Positions 1-9,766 of a stretch of DNA of 64,000 nt are shown here, piece after piece. The number at the start of each line of letters is the position of its first letter. Position 1 is the stretch's first letter. Position numbers and translations under genes: made by a program. Origin of the DNA: Okapia johnstoni (taxonomy: Eukaryota; Chordata; Mammalia; Artiodactyla; Giraffidae); assembly GCA_024291935.2 (NCBI GenBank), contig CM044321.1, positions 63,420,985 through 63,484,984 of the forward strand, in the 5' to 3' direction. The notes under the pieces were generated by a model, which searched no databases, was not told the origin of the DNA, and saw only the letters and a list, made by a program, of their open reading frames with translations.

Positions 1-806
1 TCTCGGGTGAGTTCGGCCTCAGGTGTCCAACAGGGTGGCCTGCCCCACTGAGAAGCCAGCTCCAGGTTCATCAAGCGGTCTGGGTGAAATTCCTCACCAT
101 GCAAGCATTTCTGTCAGCATCAACTCTTACACTCACAACAAAAAGCATCATGAACAGAAAAAGAAATCAGGGCTGAAGGAGGAGGAGAACCAGGTCTAAT
201 TGGTGAAAAAGAACAAAATGGGCATTTCTTTCCTGAGGTGCCTGCTTCCTGTGATACTTCCCCTGAGGGAAAACTTCAGCGGCCGCGGCAGTGAAGGATT
301 CTTCCATTTTCTTCAGGAGGAAAGGTTTGAAAAAGTGGACCTTTGCGAGGAAATACTGCAGACTTCCAAGTTGGTGAAAGAACTCCCAGCGTCGCTTGGA
401 TACTCCGGGTAGGAGGAACTGGAGGAGATGATATTTTTGAGCCTCTGGAGGGCGATGATTAAAAGCAGGAGCAGAAAGGCTAACAGGCTGAGAAATATGG
501 ACACATAGATGTAGACATTTGACAGGTGGCCCGAGGACGGGTCCACTGATGTGGACAGGGATGTGGGAAACAGCTGGAGGAAAGTTCCGTTCTCCACATT
601 CCCAGAGAACGCAGAGGAAGAGTCAGATTCAGACATCTTTATGGAAGGTCACAGAATGCACAGTGTATGAAAAGTCAGTTTCACACAGGGGTTAAAAGGG
701 ACAGAATCAGCATTCCTTCTGTCGTGATAGCATCAGCAAACACTGTAGCACAACAAAACTTCTCAGTTTCCAAGCAAAGGTGGCAGGTACCAGTTGTCCT
801 TTGACA
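1..806 (-). other. SERTM1: SERTM1 terminal exon (5' UTR part, CDS, partial 3' UTR)
   Basis: On the minus strand this exon starts at 806, directly after a strong splice acceptor, and runs past the window start. Positions 806-637 are 5' UTR, 636-313 the coding sequence with its stop, and 312-1 the beginning of the 3' UTR. No AATAAA on the minus strand is visible in 312-1, so the cleavage site must lie outside the window. The segment is free of recognisable repeats, unlike the intron next to it. The exon start is inferred from the splice signal; there is no transcript evidence. Confidence 0.8.
313..636 (-). CDS. SERTM1: SERTM1, serine-rich single-pass transmembrane protein, 107 aa
   Basis: This is a complete 107-codon reading frame with a TGA stop at 315-313. 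I recognise it as SERTM1 (human C13orf36), which has the same length; the match is from memory of the family. Visible parts: a Ser/Asp/Glu-rich N-terminus with one N-glycosylation sequon (Asn16-Gly17-Thr18), a hydrophobic helix at about residues 41-63 with a Leu run, then a basic QRLK stop-transfer stretch, a run of five serines (71-75) and a Ser-rich tail with Tyr76 and Tyr79. There is no cleavable signal peptide. Basic residues after the helix suggest N-terminus outside and C-terminus in the cytosol. The start codon has A at -3 (aagATG). The whole frame is in one exon and shows no frameshift or stop. The molecular function is not established; the Ser-rich tail could be phosphorylated (inference). 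Ordinary single-copy gene, judged intact. Confidence 0.93.
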   Translation of the reverse strand: MSESDSSSAFSGNVENGTFLQLFPTSLSTSVDPSSGHLSNVYIYVSIFLSLLAFLLLLLIIALQRLKNIISSSSSYPEYPSDAGSSFTNLEVCSISSQRSTFSNLSS

Positions 807-832
807 CTGCAAAAACAAAGACAAAAAACCCC
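807..832 (-). other. splice acceptor of the SERTM1 coding exon
   Basis: Read on the minus strand, a T-rich tract (tttttgtctttgtttttgcag) ends in AG at 808-807. This is a textbook polypyrimidine tract plus CAG, about 170 nt upstream of the SERTM1 ATG. No equally good acceptor is seen between it and the ATG. Confidence 0.75.
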
Positions 833-1454
833 AAACAACTGAGTGCATTATTCATAAAGAAGTCACATTGACTCTCATTTCCAGTTTTCATTTCAGCAAG
901 GCTTAATTATAAAATCCATCAGTGAGGGAAAAAAAATGAAGTCACTTTCCCAGGAACAAGTAATGTTCCTGACTTTATGTTACAAATGATGATATAAAAA
1001 TGCACTTTTATTTGATCTCATAGTACCCTAGGTGCCAGGTTTCTCCAAGGAACTAAAGATAAAATAAAAAGGAAAATACATTTCTGGTGTGTTCCATCTG
1101 CTGAGATTTCAACAGATGCTCCAAGCCTGCTCTGAGAATAGGACCCCAAAAGTTAGCTGCAAACCTTCCTCCTCCAGAAAATGAATTCCCTGCACTGTCC
1201 AGCCCACTAGCACAACTTTTTTTGACCAGTATTTCCTTCTAGCATGCTTTGGATAATCACTGCACGTGTAAGCTTGCTTTTCATAATTTGCTGACTTGTT
1301 TATAAAAACATATCTCTTTGGGATCAGAGGCCATTCCTACATATTTGTTTCCTTTTAGGTCTGCCTCTGAACTCTGTTCTGCATATTTTAGGCATTGAAT
1401 AAAAAAACCTTTAGATTGATAAAAGTTGGATTTCTTCTTAATAGTAGAAAGAGT

Positions 1455-1645
1455 ACTAGGTTTGCTGTCAAGAGCCTTAAGTTTGAGGCCTGAATTCTCC
1501 TTTATCTTTGGGAAGCTAGGCAAATTGCCTAGCTTCTGAGCTTCATTTTTCTCATCTGTAAAATAGTATAGTACTATCCCAGCTGCACACTGTATTATGC
1601 AGGGATCAAGATAATAGACAGGGAAGCACTCTGTGAATTGTTAAA
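1455..1645 (+). repeat. MIR SINE fragment
   Basis: The central MIR core is readable: a gap-containing version of the 'cctgaattc...tctttggg' part, then 'ctcatctgtaaaatagtat', then a degraded 3' part. A perfect hairpin at 1512-1536 replaces part of the normal MIR core. Confidence 0.65.
1512..1536. repeat. perfect short hairpin inside MIR (12-bp arms, 1-nt centre)
   Basis: gaagctaggcaa at 1512-1523 and its exact reverse complement at 1525-1536 flank a single a. The MIR consensus has no such inverted repeat at this point, so it arose after the MIR inserted. Confidence 0.85.
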
Positions 1646-1665
1646 ATTGGGCCAACATGAGCTCA

Positions 1666-1996
1666 GTGTGTGTGTGTGGTGGGGGGAGGTTCATCTGTGT
1701 GTGGGGTGTATGTGTATGTGGTGTGTGGTGTGTGTGTGGGGGGTATGTGTGATGTGTATGTGGATGTGTGGTGTGTGTGTGGGGGTATGTGTGGTGTGTG
1801 TGTGGGATGTGATGTGTATGGGTGTGTGTGGATGTGGGTGTACGTGTGGTGTGTGTATGCATGTGTGGTATGGTGTGTGTGGGATGTAGGGTATATATGG
1901 AGGGTATGGGTGTAGTGTGGGGGGTGTGTGTGTATGTGTGGTGTGTGAGGAGGGGGAGGTGCATGTGTATATGTGTGATGTGTGTGAATGGGTGCA
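1666..1996. repeat. TG-rich imperfect minisatellite
   Basis: About 330 bp of TG/GTGTGGGG-type units with interspersed ATG/TATG variants and G-runs. Two neighbouring copies of a unit of roughly 40 bp begin with ggtgtgtgtgtggggg. The long frames on both strands here (Cys/Val/Gly-rich or His/Thr-rich) are low-complexity artefacts. In the SERTM1 pre-mRNA this becomes a CA/CCC-rich tract about 0.9 kb before the acceptor. Confidence 0.9.
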
Positions 1997-2376
1997 GGGA
2001 AAGAAATGCTCTTTGGCCATGTTCCCCCTCCTTAATGTGGTCCCTGTGAGGAAAGCCACAAGCAAAGTGGACGGAGCCAGGCAGGCATCCTGGGAGGGAA
2101 GGTGTGTGATTCTGCAGGCTCCAGGCGTGGGTGTGGGTGCCGTGTGTCTTTACCACCCTCGCGTCCATGACTGGAGAAGTCCCAGCCAGCTTATGCCTCA
2201 TCCACTAACGATCCCCAAGAAGGAGGGACCCTCTGAGAGGGCTGCCCTGGAGGTAGTCAAGCCAGCTAACAATCTCAGTGACTCCTCAGTGGAGGCCACG
2301 GGACAAGCTCTTAGTATTTCTTAAAATAATGAGACTCCCACTCCTCATTACACTTTGGTGATTTTAATTCCGTTAG

Positions 2377-2643
2377 GATGGCAACCCACTCCAGTACTCT
2401 TGCCTGGAAAATCCCATGGACGGAGGAGCCTGGTAGGCTGCAGTCCATGGGGTCGCGAAGAGTCAGACACGACTGAGCGACTTCCTTTTCACTTTTCACT
2501 TTCATGCACTGGAGAAGGAAATGGCAATCCACTCCAGTGTTCTTGCCTGGAGAATCCCAGGGACGGCAGAGCCTGGTGGGCTGCCGTCTATGGGGGTGCA
2601 CAGAGTCGGACACGATTGAAGCGACTTAGCAGCAGCAGCAGCA
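2377..2643 (+). mobile_element. Bov-A2 SINE (dimeric, with AGC tail)
   Basis: Two tandem Bov-A monomers ('ccactccagtactcttgcct' and 'ccactccagtgttcttgcct') are joined by the usual linker 'cacttttcactttcatgca' and end in gcgacttagcagcagcagcag, the diagnostic Bov-A2 3' end. Slightly truncated at the 5' end. Confidence 0.93.
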
Positions 2644-2809
2644 GGCTGCTATAGGCTCCTAAGGATCCTTTGAAAAAAAGGGACAGAGAATCACAGTGGG
2701 GCTGCAAACATGTTCCACTGATCTGGTAGTAATACCATGCCTTATACAGCAGATAAGTGCCCTAGCCATTCATCTGTAGGGAAAATAGCAGCATCTCAGA
2801 GACAGCATC

Positions 2810-2916
2810 CTGGAGAAGGGAACGGCTACCCACTCCAGTATTCTGGCCTGGAGAATTCCATGGACTGTATAGTTTTTGGGTTGCAAACAGTCAGACATGA
2901 CTGAGCGACTTTCACT
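2810..2916 (+). mobile_element. Bov-tA/Bov-A SINE fragment
   Basis: Only the 3' half is present, from 'ggagaagggaacggctaccc' to 'gactgagcgactttcactc'. The tRNA-like head is missing. Confidence 0.85.
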
Positions 2917-3199
2917 CAGAGACAGCATGGTGCATAGGAAAGAATCGTGTGGACTGAATGGAAAGAAATATTCAAAATGTTCTGGTAAGACCTCCTAAGT
3001 CTAGCTGAGGAAATTAAGAAAAAAGATGATGATCGATATGACAAAAATAAATGTATCTAATTAGAAGATAAGCCAGGACTTCCACTTTTTATACTATCTA
3101 GTCTCAATTTTCCTATCCTTTGGTAGTAATGATTTTACACCTTCTTTTTCTGGCATTGGTAAGAAGGTAGGGGCTGTGCATTTTGTGTTGTTCTTCACA

Positions 3200-3345
3200 C
3201 AAACTAGTCTGTAGGGGAGGCAGAGTGGAATTATTATTCCCATTTTGCAGATGAGGAAACTGATCAACAAAGAAATTGTGATTTACTTGGGGTTCACAGC
3301 TAGTCAGTAACAGAGGACAGAGAGGAACCCATGCCTGAAGCATGT
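3200..3345 (-). repeat. MIR SINE fragment
   Basis: The reverse MIR core 'ccattttgcagatgaggaaact' is followed by a degraded 'cacagctagtcagtaacaga' segment. Confidence 0.75.
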
Positions 3346-3410
3346 TCTTAGTTTCCTCAACTGTGGTAAGGAAGAGAAAATGACAAGACTCGGATAGTTA
3401 GTTCCAGGAC

Positions 3411-5055
3411 AGAAATGGTATGGACCTAACAGAAGCAGAAGATATTAAGAAGAGGTGGCAAGAATACACAGAAGAACTGTTCAAAAAAGATCTTCACGAC
3501 CCAGATAATCATGATGGTGGGATCACTCACCTAGAGCCAGACATCCTGGAATGTGAAGTCAAGTGGGCCTTAGAAAGCATCACTATAAACAAAGTTAGTG
3601 GAGGTGATGGAATTCCAGTTGAGCTATTTCAAATCCTGAAAGATGATGCTGTGAAAGTGCTGCACTCAATATGTCAGCAAATTTGGAAAACTCAGCAGTG
3701 GCCACAGGACTGGAAAAGGTCAGTTTTCATTCCATTCCCAAAGAAAGGCAATGCCAAAGAATGCTCAAACTACCGCACAATTGCACTCATCTCACACGCT
3801 AGTAAAGTAATGCTCAAAATTCTCCAAGCCAGGCTTCAGCAATATGTGAACCGTGAACTTCCAGGTGTTCAAGCTGGTTTTCAAAAAGGCAGAGGGAACC
3901 AGAGATCAAATTGCCAACATCTGCTGGATCATCGAAAAAGCAAGAGAGTTCCAGAAAAATACCTATTTCTGCTTTATTGACTATGCCAAAGCCTTTGACT
4001 GTGTGGATCACAATAAACTGTGGAAAATTCTGAAAGAGATGGGAATACCAGACCACCTGACCCGCCTCTTGAGAAATGTGTATGCAGGTCAGGAAGCAAC
4101 AGTTAGACCTGGACATGGAACAACAGACTGGTTCCAAATAGGAAAAGGAGTACATCAAGGCTGTATATTGTCACCCTGCTTATTTAACTTATATGCAGAG
4201 TACATCATGAGAAACGCTGGGCTGGAAGAAGCACAAGCTGGAATCAAGATTGCCGGGAGAAATATCCATAACCTCAGATATGCAGATGACACTACCCTTA
4301 TGGCAGAAAGTGAAAAAGAACTAAAAAGCCTCTTGATGAAAGTGAAAGAGGAGAATGAAAAAATTGGCTTAAAGCTCAATATTCAGAAAATTAAGCTCAT
4401 GGCATCTGGTCCCATCACTTCATGGCAAGTAGATGGGGAAACAGTGTCAGAATTTATTTTGGGGGGCTCCAAAATCACTGCAGATGGTGACTGGAGCCAT
4501 GAAATGAAAAGACACTTGCTCCTTGGAAGAAAAGTTATGACCAACCTAGACAGCATATTAAAAAGCAGAGATATTACTTTGCCAACAAAGGTCTGTCTAG
4601 GTAAGGCTATGGTTTTTCCAGTAGTCATGTATGGATGTGAGAGTTGGACTGTGAAGAAAGCTGAGTGCCGAAGAATTGATGCTTTTGAACTGTGGTGTTG
4701 GAGAAGACTCTTGAGAGTCCCCTGGACTGCAAGGAGATCCAATCAATCCATCCTAAAGGAGATCAGCCCTGGGTATTCATTGGAAGGACTGATGTTGAAG
4801 CTGAAACTCCAATACTTTGGCCACCTCATGTGAAGAGTTGACTCATTGGAAAAGACCCTGTTGCTGGGAAGGATTGGGGGCAGGAGCAGAAGGGGACAAC
4901 AGAGGATGAGATGGCTGGATGGGATCACCGACTCGATGGACATGAGTTTGGGTAAACTCCGGGAGTTGGTGATGGACAGGGAAGCCTGGCGTGCTGCGAT
5001 TCATGGGGTCACAAAGAGTCAGACATGACTGAGCGACTGAACTGAACTGAACTAA
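3411..5055 (+). mobile_element. BovB (RTE-clade) LINE, 5'-truncated, with nearly readable RT
   Basis: This copy holds the 3' part of BovB from the linker ahead of the reverse transcriptase to the (TGAAC)n tail at 5037-5055. Two long frames encode it: 3420-about 3895 and about 3895-5028. They differ only by one extra G near 3893-3896 (agaGGGaacc, where related copies have GG). After that the frame is open to a single TGA at 4831-4833, where related copies have a CGA- or CAA-type codon; reading then continues in frame to the end. The first catalytic Asp is in FIDYAKAFD and the YADD box is intact at about 4279. The ORF-2 C-terminal region and 3' end are present. The endonuclease part is absent, so the copy is dead; it is not a host gene. 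Confidence 0.93.
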
Positions 5056-7455
5056 ACCTGCCACTTACTTTGGACAAGCTCACAGTTCAGTCTTGATATT
5101 TGTTTTCCCATCTGTCCAATGATACCTTTGCTACCTCTCCACAAGCTCCTAAGGTAGGATATGACACTGTGTCCAAAATAATGCTTTGAAAATAATAAAA
5201 GGTCCTCCAAGTAAAAGACCAGTAGATATAGGTCTTTCTCAATCCCTCGAAGGACTAGAGGGACTTCCAGGTATCTGCTAGTCCAATAATTCTGACACAT
5301 ATAGGTCATACATTCAGCTGAAATTGGCTGAGTTTTCTAAAATCACCTTTGCTACCCAGCTCTGTATCATTTTCTGGAGGTGGGGTTGGAGGCACCGAAT
5401 CTGTCACTGGCAGTTCAATGATAGAACTCACAACTGGCCGCCCGACCACTTGCTAAATCCAAGGTATCTATTTACAATGTAAATATTCCAAGAGTACTTT
5501 TCACCTCCTGAAGATCACTTTGTTTGAGACAAAAGCCCATTGTGAGCCTCAAGTGTCTATGGAAGAGTTTATGGCACCTGAGGCTGAGAAGATTTGGGGA
5601 AAGTGTCTGACCTTCCAAGTGGCCTTGGGAGATAATGGTAGAAATGAACAGATGACAACTTGCATCTTTGTTCAACATTTCACAATTAAATATCTTCCCC
5701 CAATATTTTAGATGTAGTATTACCTTCAGAATACTATCTAATTTAAAATGACAGATCTGCAGACTTCATTTCACTCTTCTACTCCGAAACAATAGAGTGT
5801 ACGCACTGTTAGAATCATTTTAACTTGATGACATCACTTCTCATTTTCTTAAAAATTGGTAGTTCTTCTTTCTCTCTGTTGAATGTTTTGAGTCTGTGTA
5901 TAATGCTGATGACCCAAAGTGTATGTGTTTAGGCACTGAGCAGTGTGAATGAGGCTGTAAGTGGTACTGTGGAAACAAAATCAAAGAAGTGTGTTTCAAG
6001 ATGCTGCTTCTTGGGCTGTTTCTCCCAAACTGATTAAGTTCAAAGGAAAAAAGAAAGCAACTTCATCTGAAATGCATAGCCGTGACCCATCCAGGGGCAG
6101 CGAGAGCAGACTCTCATTTCACGTGGCACTTAAAGCCATGTGAGGATTGCGATGCTTTTTTTTTCCTGACCCATTCTCAGAAAGTGATTTTTTTTTGAGA
6201 ATGGAAGAAGAGACAGAGAGATCACATTATAAATGAAGATCTGGGAAGATGTTTCAGTTCATGGTCAGCCACCTATTCCTTTGTCTCTTGGAATTAAAAA
6301 CCGTGCTGGGAAGAAACCTACAAATGGCAGTCACCTCCTGAAGCGAGGAAAGACGGGTGTGTAATCTCACCACGAGCCCATTGGGGTGGGGAGTCAGAGG
6401 AACCACACAGGTAAAGCAGACCTGGTGGAGGGGGGCGGGTCTCTGTTGCATGTCATTCAGTGCCCAGCCTCTGTGACTCCTCTGAAAGAATGGAAGCTTT
6501 CCTTCGCATGGGGTGATTATGAGGACTGTGAAGCTTTGGAGGAACAAAGCATACTCTCTGGTGTGTGTACCTTCCTGCTTGGTGAAAGGAAGAAGATCTG
6601 ATAAGCGCTCATCTCTGAGTGCTCTCCCAGAAGCCCTGCAAGACCCCTGGGTGGCCAGCATGTGTGGGAGGGGCCTCTGCCAGGGCCTTGACTTCTACAA
6701 TACAGTGGTAGATTAAACCCAGTCTGCAGTCAGCCTCCAATCTGGCACAGCAGTCTCTTGAGTTTCTGACCTTTATTTAAACACATTTCTATGTGAATAG
6801 CAACTCTTTGAAAGGTTTGTTGTTGTTGTTGTTGTGGAAAACTGGGACAAGCTGCTTTGTTCCCTTGGGGACATTATTTAAAGAGTGCCCTAGCTGTTAG
6901 GACGTTGAATCAACAGTTCATAGTTATCATGCCGTGCTGTTTCATTCTCCAAAAGGTGGGCCTCCCAAACCATTAGCAACAATTTGATATAGTGTTAACA
7001 TGCACAGTAAAGGCTCTTTCCAGGTCTACAAATATAAAATTTAATTGTATAATGTAATGAATAGTTTTAGATAATATATTTGATCTCTTTCTTTGTAGGA
7101 CACGTAGAAACTACCATTTCCAGAATCTGGAGGGGAACTTATCATATCTTAGCACAGTTGTTTTTAGTTCTACTTAGAAAAGAACATGCTTTATACAGGA
7201 CCTTGAACTTTCCTTTACAATTTGCATGATTTTCTTTTCTCTTAATGCTTTTTCTTCACCTAGTGGACTTTTAGGTCATGCTAGGTAAGAGAAGGTAGGT
7301 GCTGACAATACGTACTTGCCACCCACTGCAAGTGAAGATTTAAATGTAAATCTTCACTTGGAGTCAATGGCAAACACTTACCCTTGGGCTTGCAATAATG
7401 AAAATAAAGTTTATTATATTACTACCAACAGTATTCAAAGCTGATTAAGCCCATC
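5056..7455. other. intronic stretch, no feature recognised
   Basis: Apart from a short (GTT)n run at about 6819-6835 and the hairpin at 7329-7360, I see no gene, no exon signal of note and no repeat I can name. Short frames here lack coding character. Confidence 0.5.
7329..7360. repeat. perfect hairpin, 14-bp arms, 4-nt loop
   Basis: caagtgaagattta at 7329-7342 and its exact reverse complement at 7347-7360 are separated by aatg. It is not part of any repeat I recognise. Confidence 0.9.
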
Positions 7456-7574
7456 CATGCATGCATGCTAAGTCAATTCAGTTGTCTGACTCTTTATGAC
7501 TCCATGGACTATAGCCCACCAGGCTCCTCTGTCCATGGGATTTTCCAGGCAAGAATACTGGAGTGGGTTGCCAT
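7456..7574 (-). mobile_element. Bov-tA SINE fragment
   Basis: Reverse-oriented 3' half: 'tgcatgctaagtca...tgactccatggactatagcc...aagaatactggagtgggttgcc'. The tRNA-like head is missing. Confidence 0.88.
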
Positions 7575-7819
7575 ATATTTGCTTATTTGAGAACTGCTCC
7601 TGCTTAGTCAGTACAGTGCTTTGGGAGAAGAATTTTGTGTGAAAATTCGTGGAATCTCATAATGATTCCCTGTGTCAGCACAATAAAAAATAAAACCAAG
7701 TAAAGAAAAAGAACTGAGTCTATCTGCTATTCAATGTGGAGTTAGAGAGCCATTTCATGAAAAGAAGTGTGGAGAGATGAAGTTTCTGAATAACGTCCTG
7801 CAATTCATGGTCTGGTCTG

Positions 7820-8046
7820 GATGCATGCGTGCTAAGTCGCTTCAGTCGCGTCCGACTCTTAGTGACTCTAGGGACTGTAGCCCGCCAGGCTCCTCTGTCC
7901 ATGGAATTCTCCAGGCAAGAATACTAGAGAGAGTTGCTATGCCCTCCTCCAGGGGATCTTCCCAGCCCAGGGATGGAACCTGCATCTCTTCTGTCTCCTG
8001 CATTGATAGGCAGGTTCTTTACCACCAACACCACCTGGGAAGCTCC
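7820..8046 (-). mobile_element. Bov-tA SINE
   Basis: Near full-length reverse copy, from 'gcatgcgtgctaagtcgctt' to 'ccacctgggaagct'. Confidence 0.92.
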
Positions 8047-8774
8047 CCTGGACTGGATAATGGCAGCCAAAAAATTAAAATGAACAGTCCTCTTTATCTG
8101 TGGTTCAAAAGAATGATGAGAAAATGTAATCAGAACTCTTTCATAGTACTCTGGTGAAAATTAAAGAAATGTCAGAGTAACAGCTTAGTATCTGTGATTT
8201 ATTTTAAAAACCAATTTCTAGGGTAGGTCATTAGGTGGCTTTGGATTCAGTCCGATCCCTTATTATCTCTCTCTCCCTTGGTGATGGCTTTTATCTCTCT
8301 GGATTAGCCTCTGGCTCAGTAAAATATTTCCTCAGCAAAATAATTGAATTATTTTCAGAAGACTTTTATGTTAGGCTAGTTATTTTGTTCTGATTCTTTA
8401 AAAATTAGTTATCCACATAAGGTATAGTTCACAGAATATTCAGAATATACCTTTCTTGATATGCAAAACAGTGTAGATTGAATGAAATTTAAAAAAAAAT
8501 AAAAAGCACAAGAAAGTATTTCAAAAGGAGATAGGAACCTAAGTGTTTTGACCATCTATCTTGTACAGTCTCAAAAGCAATTATAGATATGAGTTCCCTT
8601 GCCTCTATAGCACTGTTTTCCTGGGGAAATCAAACTATTGTTTGTAATAAAGTTTTGCTAAATTTCTTGTGAACATTTTTATGTCAAAATCTCTGCCTTA
8701 GTAAGAATAATTATTTTTAAATGATACTCCTTTAGAAAAAAGAGGGTTTAAGTGGATAATTTTCTGGACAGTGA

Positions 8775-8997
8775 TGCATGATGCATGCATTCTCAATCAT
8801 GTCTGACTGTTTGCAACCCCATGGACTATAGGCCGCCAGGTTCCTTTGTCAGTGGAATTTTCCAGGTAAGAATACTGAAGTGGATTGTCATTTCCTCCTC
8901 CAGGGGCTCTTCCCGACCCAGGAATCAAACCCAAGTTTCTTTCGCCTCCTGCATTGGAAGGCGTATTCTTCACTGCTGTGTCACATAGAGAGCCCCC
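8775..8997 (-). mobile_element. Bov-tA SINE, diverged
   Basis: Reverse copy from 'catgatgcatgcattctca' through 'ccaggggctcttcccgaccc' to 'cacatagagagccccc'. Many substitutions make it one of the older copies. Confidence 0.88.
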
Positions 8998-9511
8998 ATT
9001 TTTTGGATTAAAAAGGTCAAATATAAAACCAGTTTTAGACATAGTATTTTCATGACTTTTTTTTTTTTATCATGTTTAGAAAAGACCAGGAAGGGTTCTA
9101 CCCTGCACTTTGGGAAGATTGGACCATCTATGTTATTAACACAATGAATCAAATTGAAATGAGAAAAGTGGCAATTTAAAGGTTGAAGGAAGCAGGAACT
9201 GGTTCAGAAGTAGCAGAACATGATAGTCACTTTCAGGGAGCAGGAAAAAAGATTATTGGCTAAACACTTGATTTAAAGAAAAAGCAAACAGAGAAACAAT
9301 GACTTGAAGATCATAGGCAAGGTTGAAATGAATCAATGTGAAGAAAGATGGTAAGAAGCAAGATGAACCTTTCAAGATGTTACAGAATTTTTAATGAGGA
9401 CTTTGAGGTGCAACTCCCTTCCTCCACTCAGCTCTGATCATTTCCAATTTTTCAGAAGAATATTAAGAAAAAAATATTTTTTTTAATTCTTGGAGCAACT
9501 AGTATACAAAA

Positions 9512-9766
9512 AAGCTTCCTTATTTTTTTAATTTATTTTTTAATTTTATTTTTGCTGCCCGAGGGCTTTGTCTAGTTGCTGTGCGAAGGCTTTCTCTAGT
9601 TGTGGTGAGCAGGCTCCAGAACACAGGTTCAGTAGTTGTGGCGCATAGGCTTAGTTGCTCTGGGGCACATGAAATCCTCCCAGACCAGGGATCAAACCTG
9701 TATCCCCTGCATTGCAGGGTGGATTCTTAACCACTGGACCACCAGGGAAACCTGCTTGCTTATTTT
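9512..9766 (-). mobile_element. CHR-type tRNA-derived SINE
   Basis: Reverse copy with the CHR hallmarks 'ggcttagttgctctggggca', 'gaccagggatcaaacctgta' and 'taaccactggaccaccaggg'; the tail shows as T/A-rich DNA at 9519-9551. Flanking near-direct repeats gcttccttattttt (about 9512) and gcttgcttattttt (about 9753) are consistent with a target-site duplication. Confidence 0.8.

Noticed and set aside
200..412. 70-codon plus-strand frame antisense to SERTM1
   Set aside because: Shadow of the real minus-strand coding sequence and its 3' UTR.
1641..2324. Several overlapping long frames (Cys/Val/Gly-rich on plus, His/Thr-rich on minus) as possible genes
   Set aside because: They are translations of the TG/CA minisatellite in several frames; no domain, no codon bias and no splice context.
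2629..2642. AGC/GCT runs (also at 20113 and 50612) as CAG-type trinucleotide repeat loci
   Set aside because: They are the normal short tails of Bov-A and Bov-A2 SINEs.
3420..5028. BovB reverse transcriptase frames as a host gene
   Set aside because: The TGAAC tail, repeated copies at 15.6, 20.2, 36.8 and 59.4 kb and 5' truncation show a retrotransposon.
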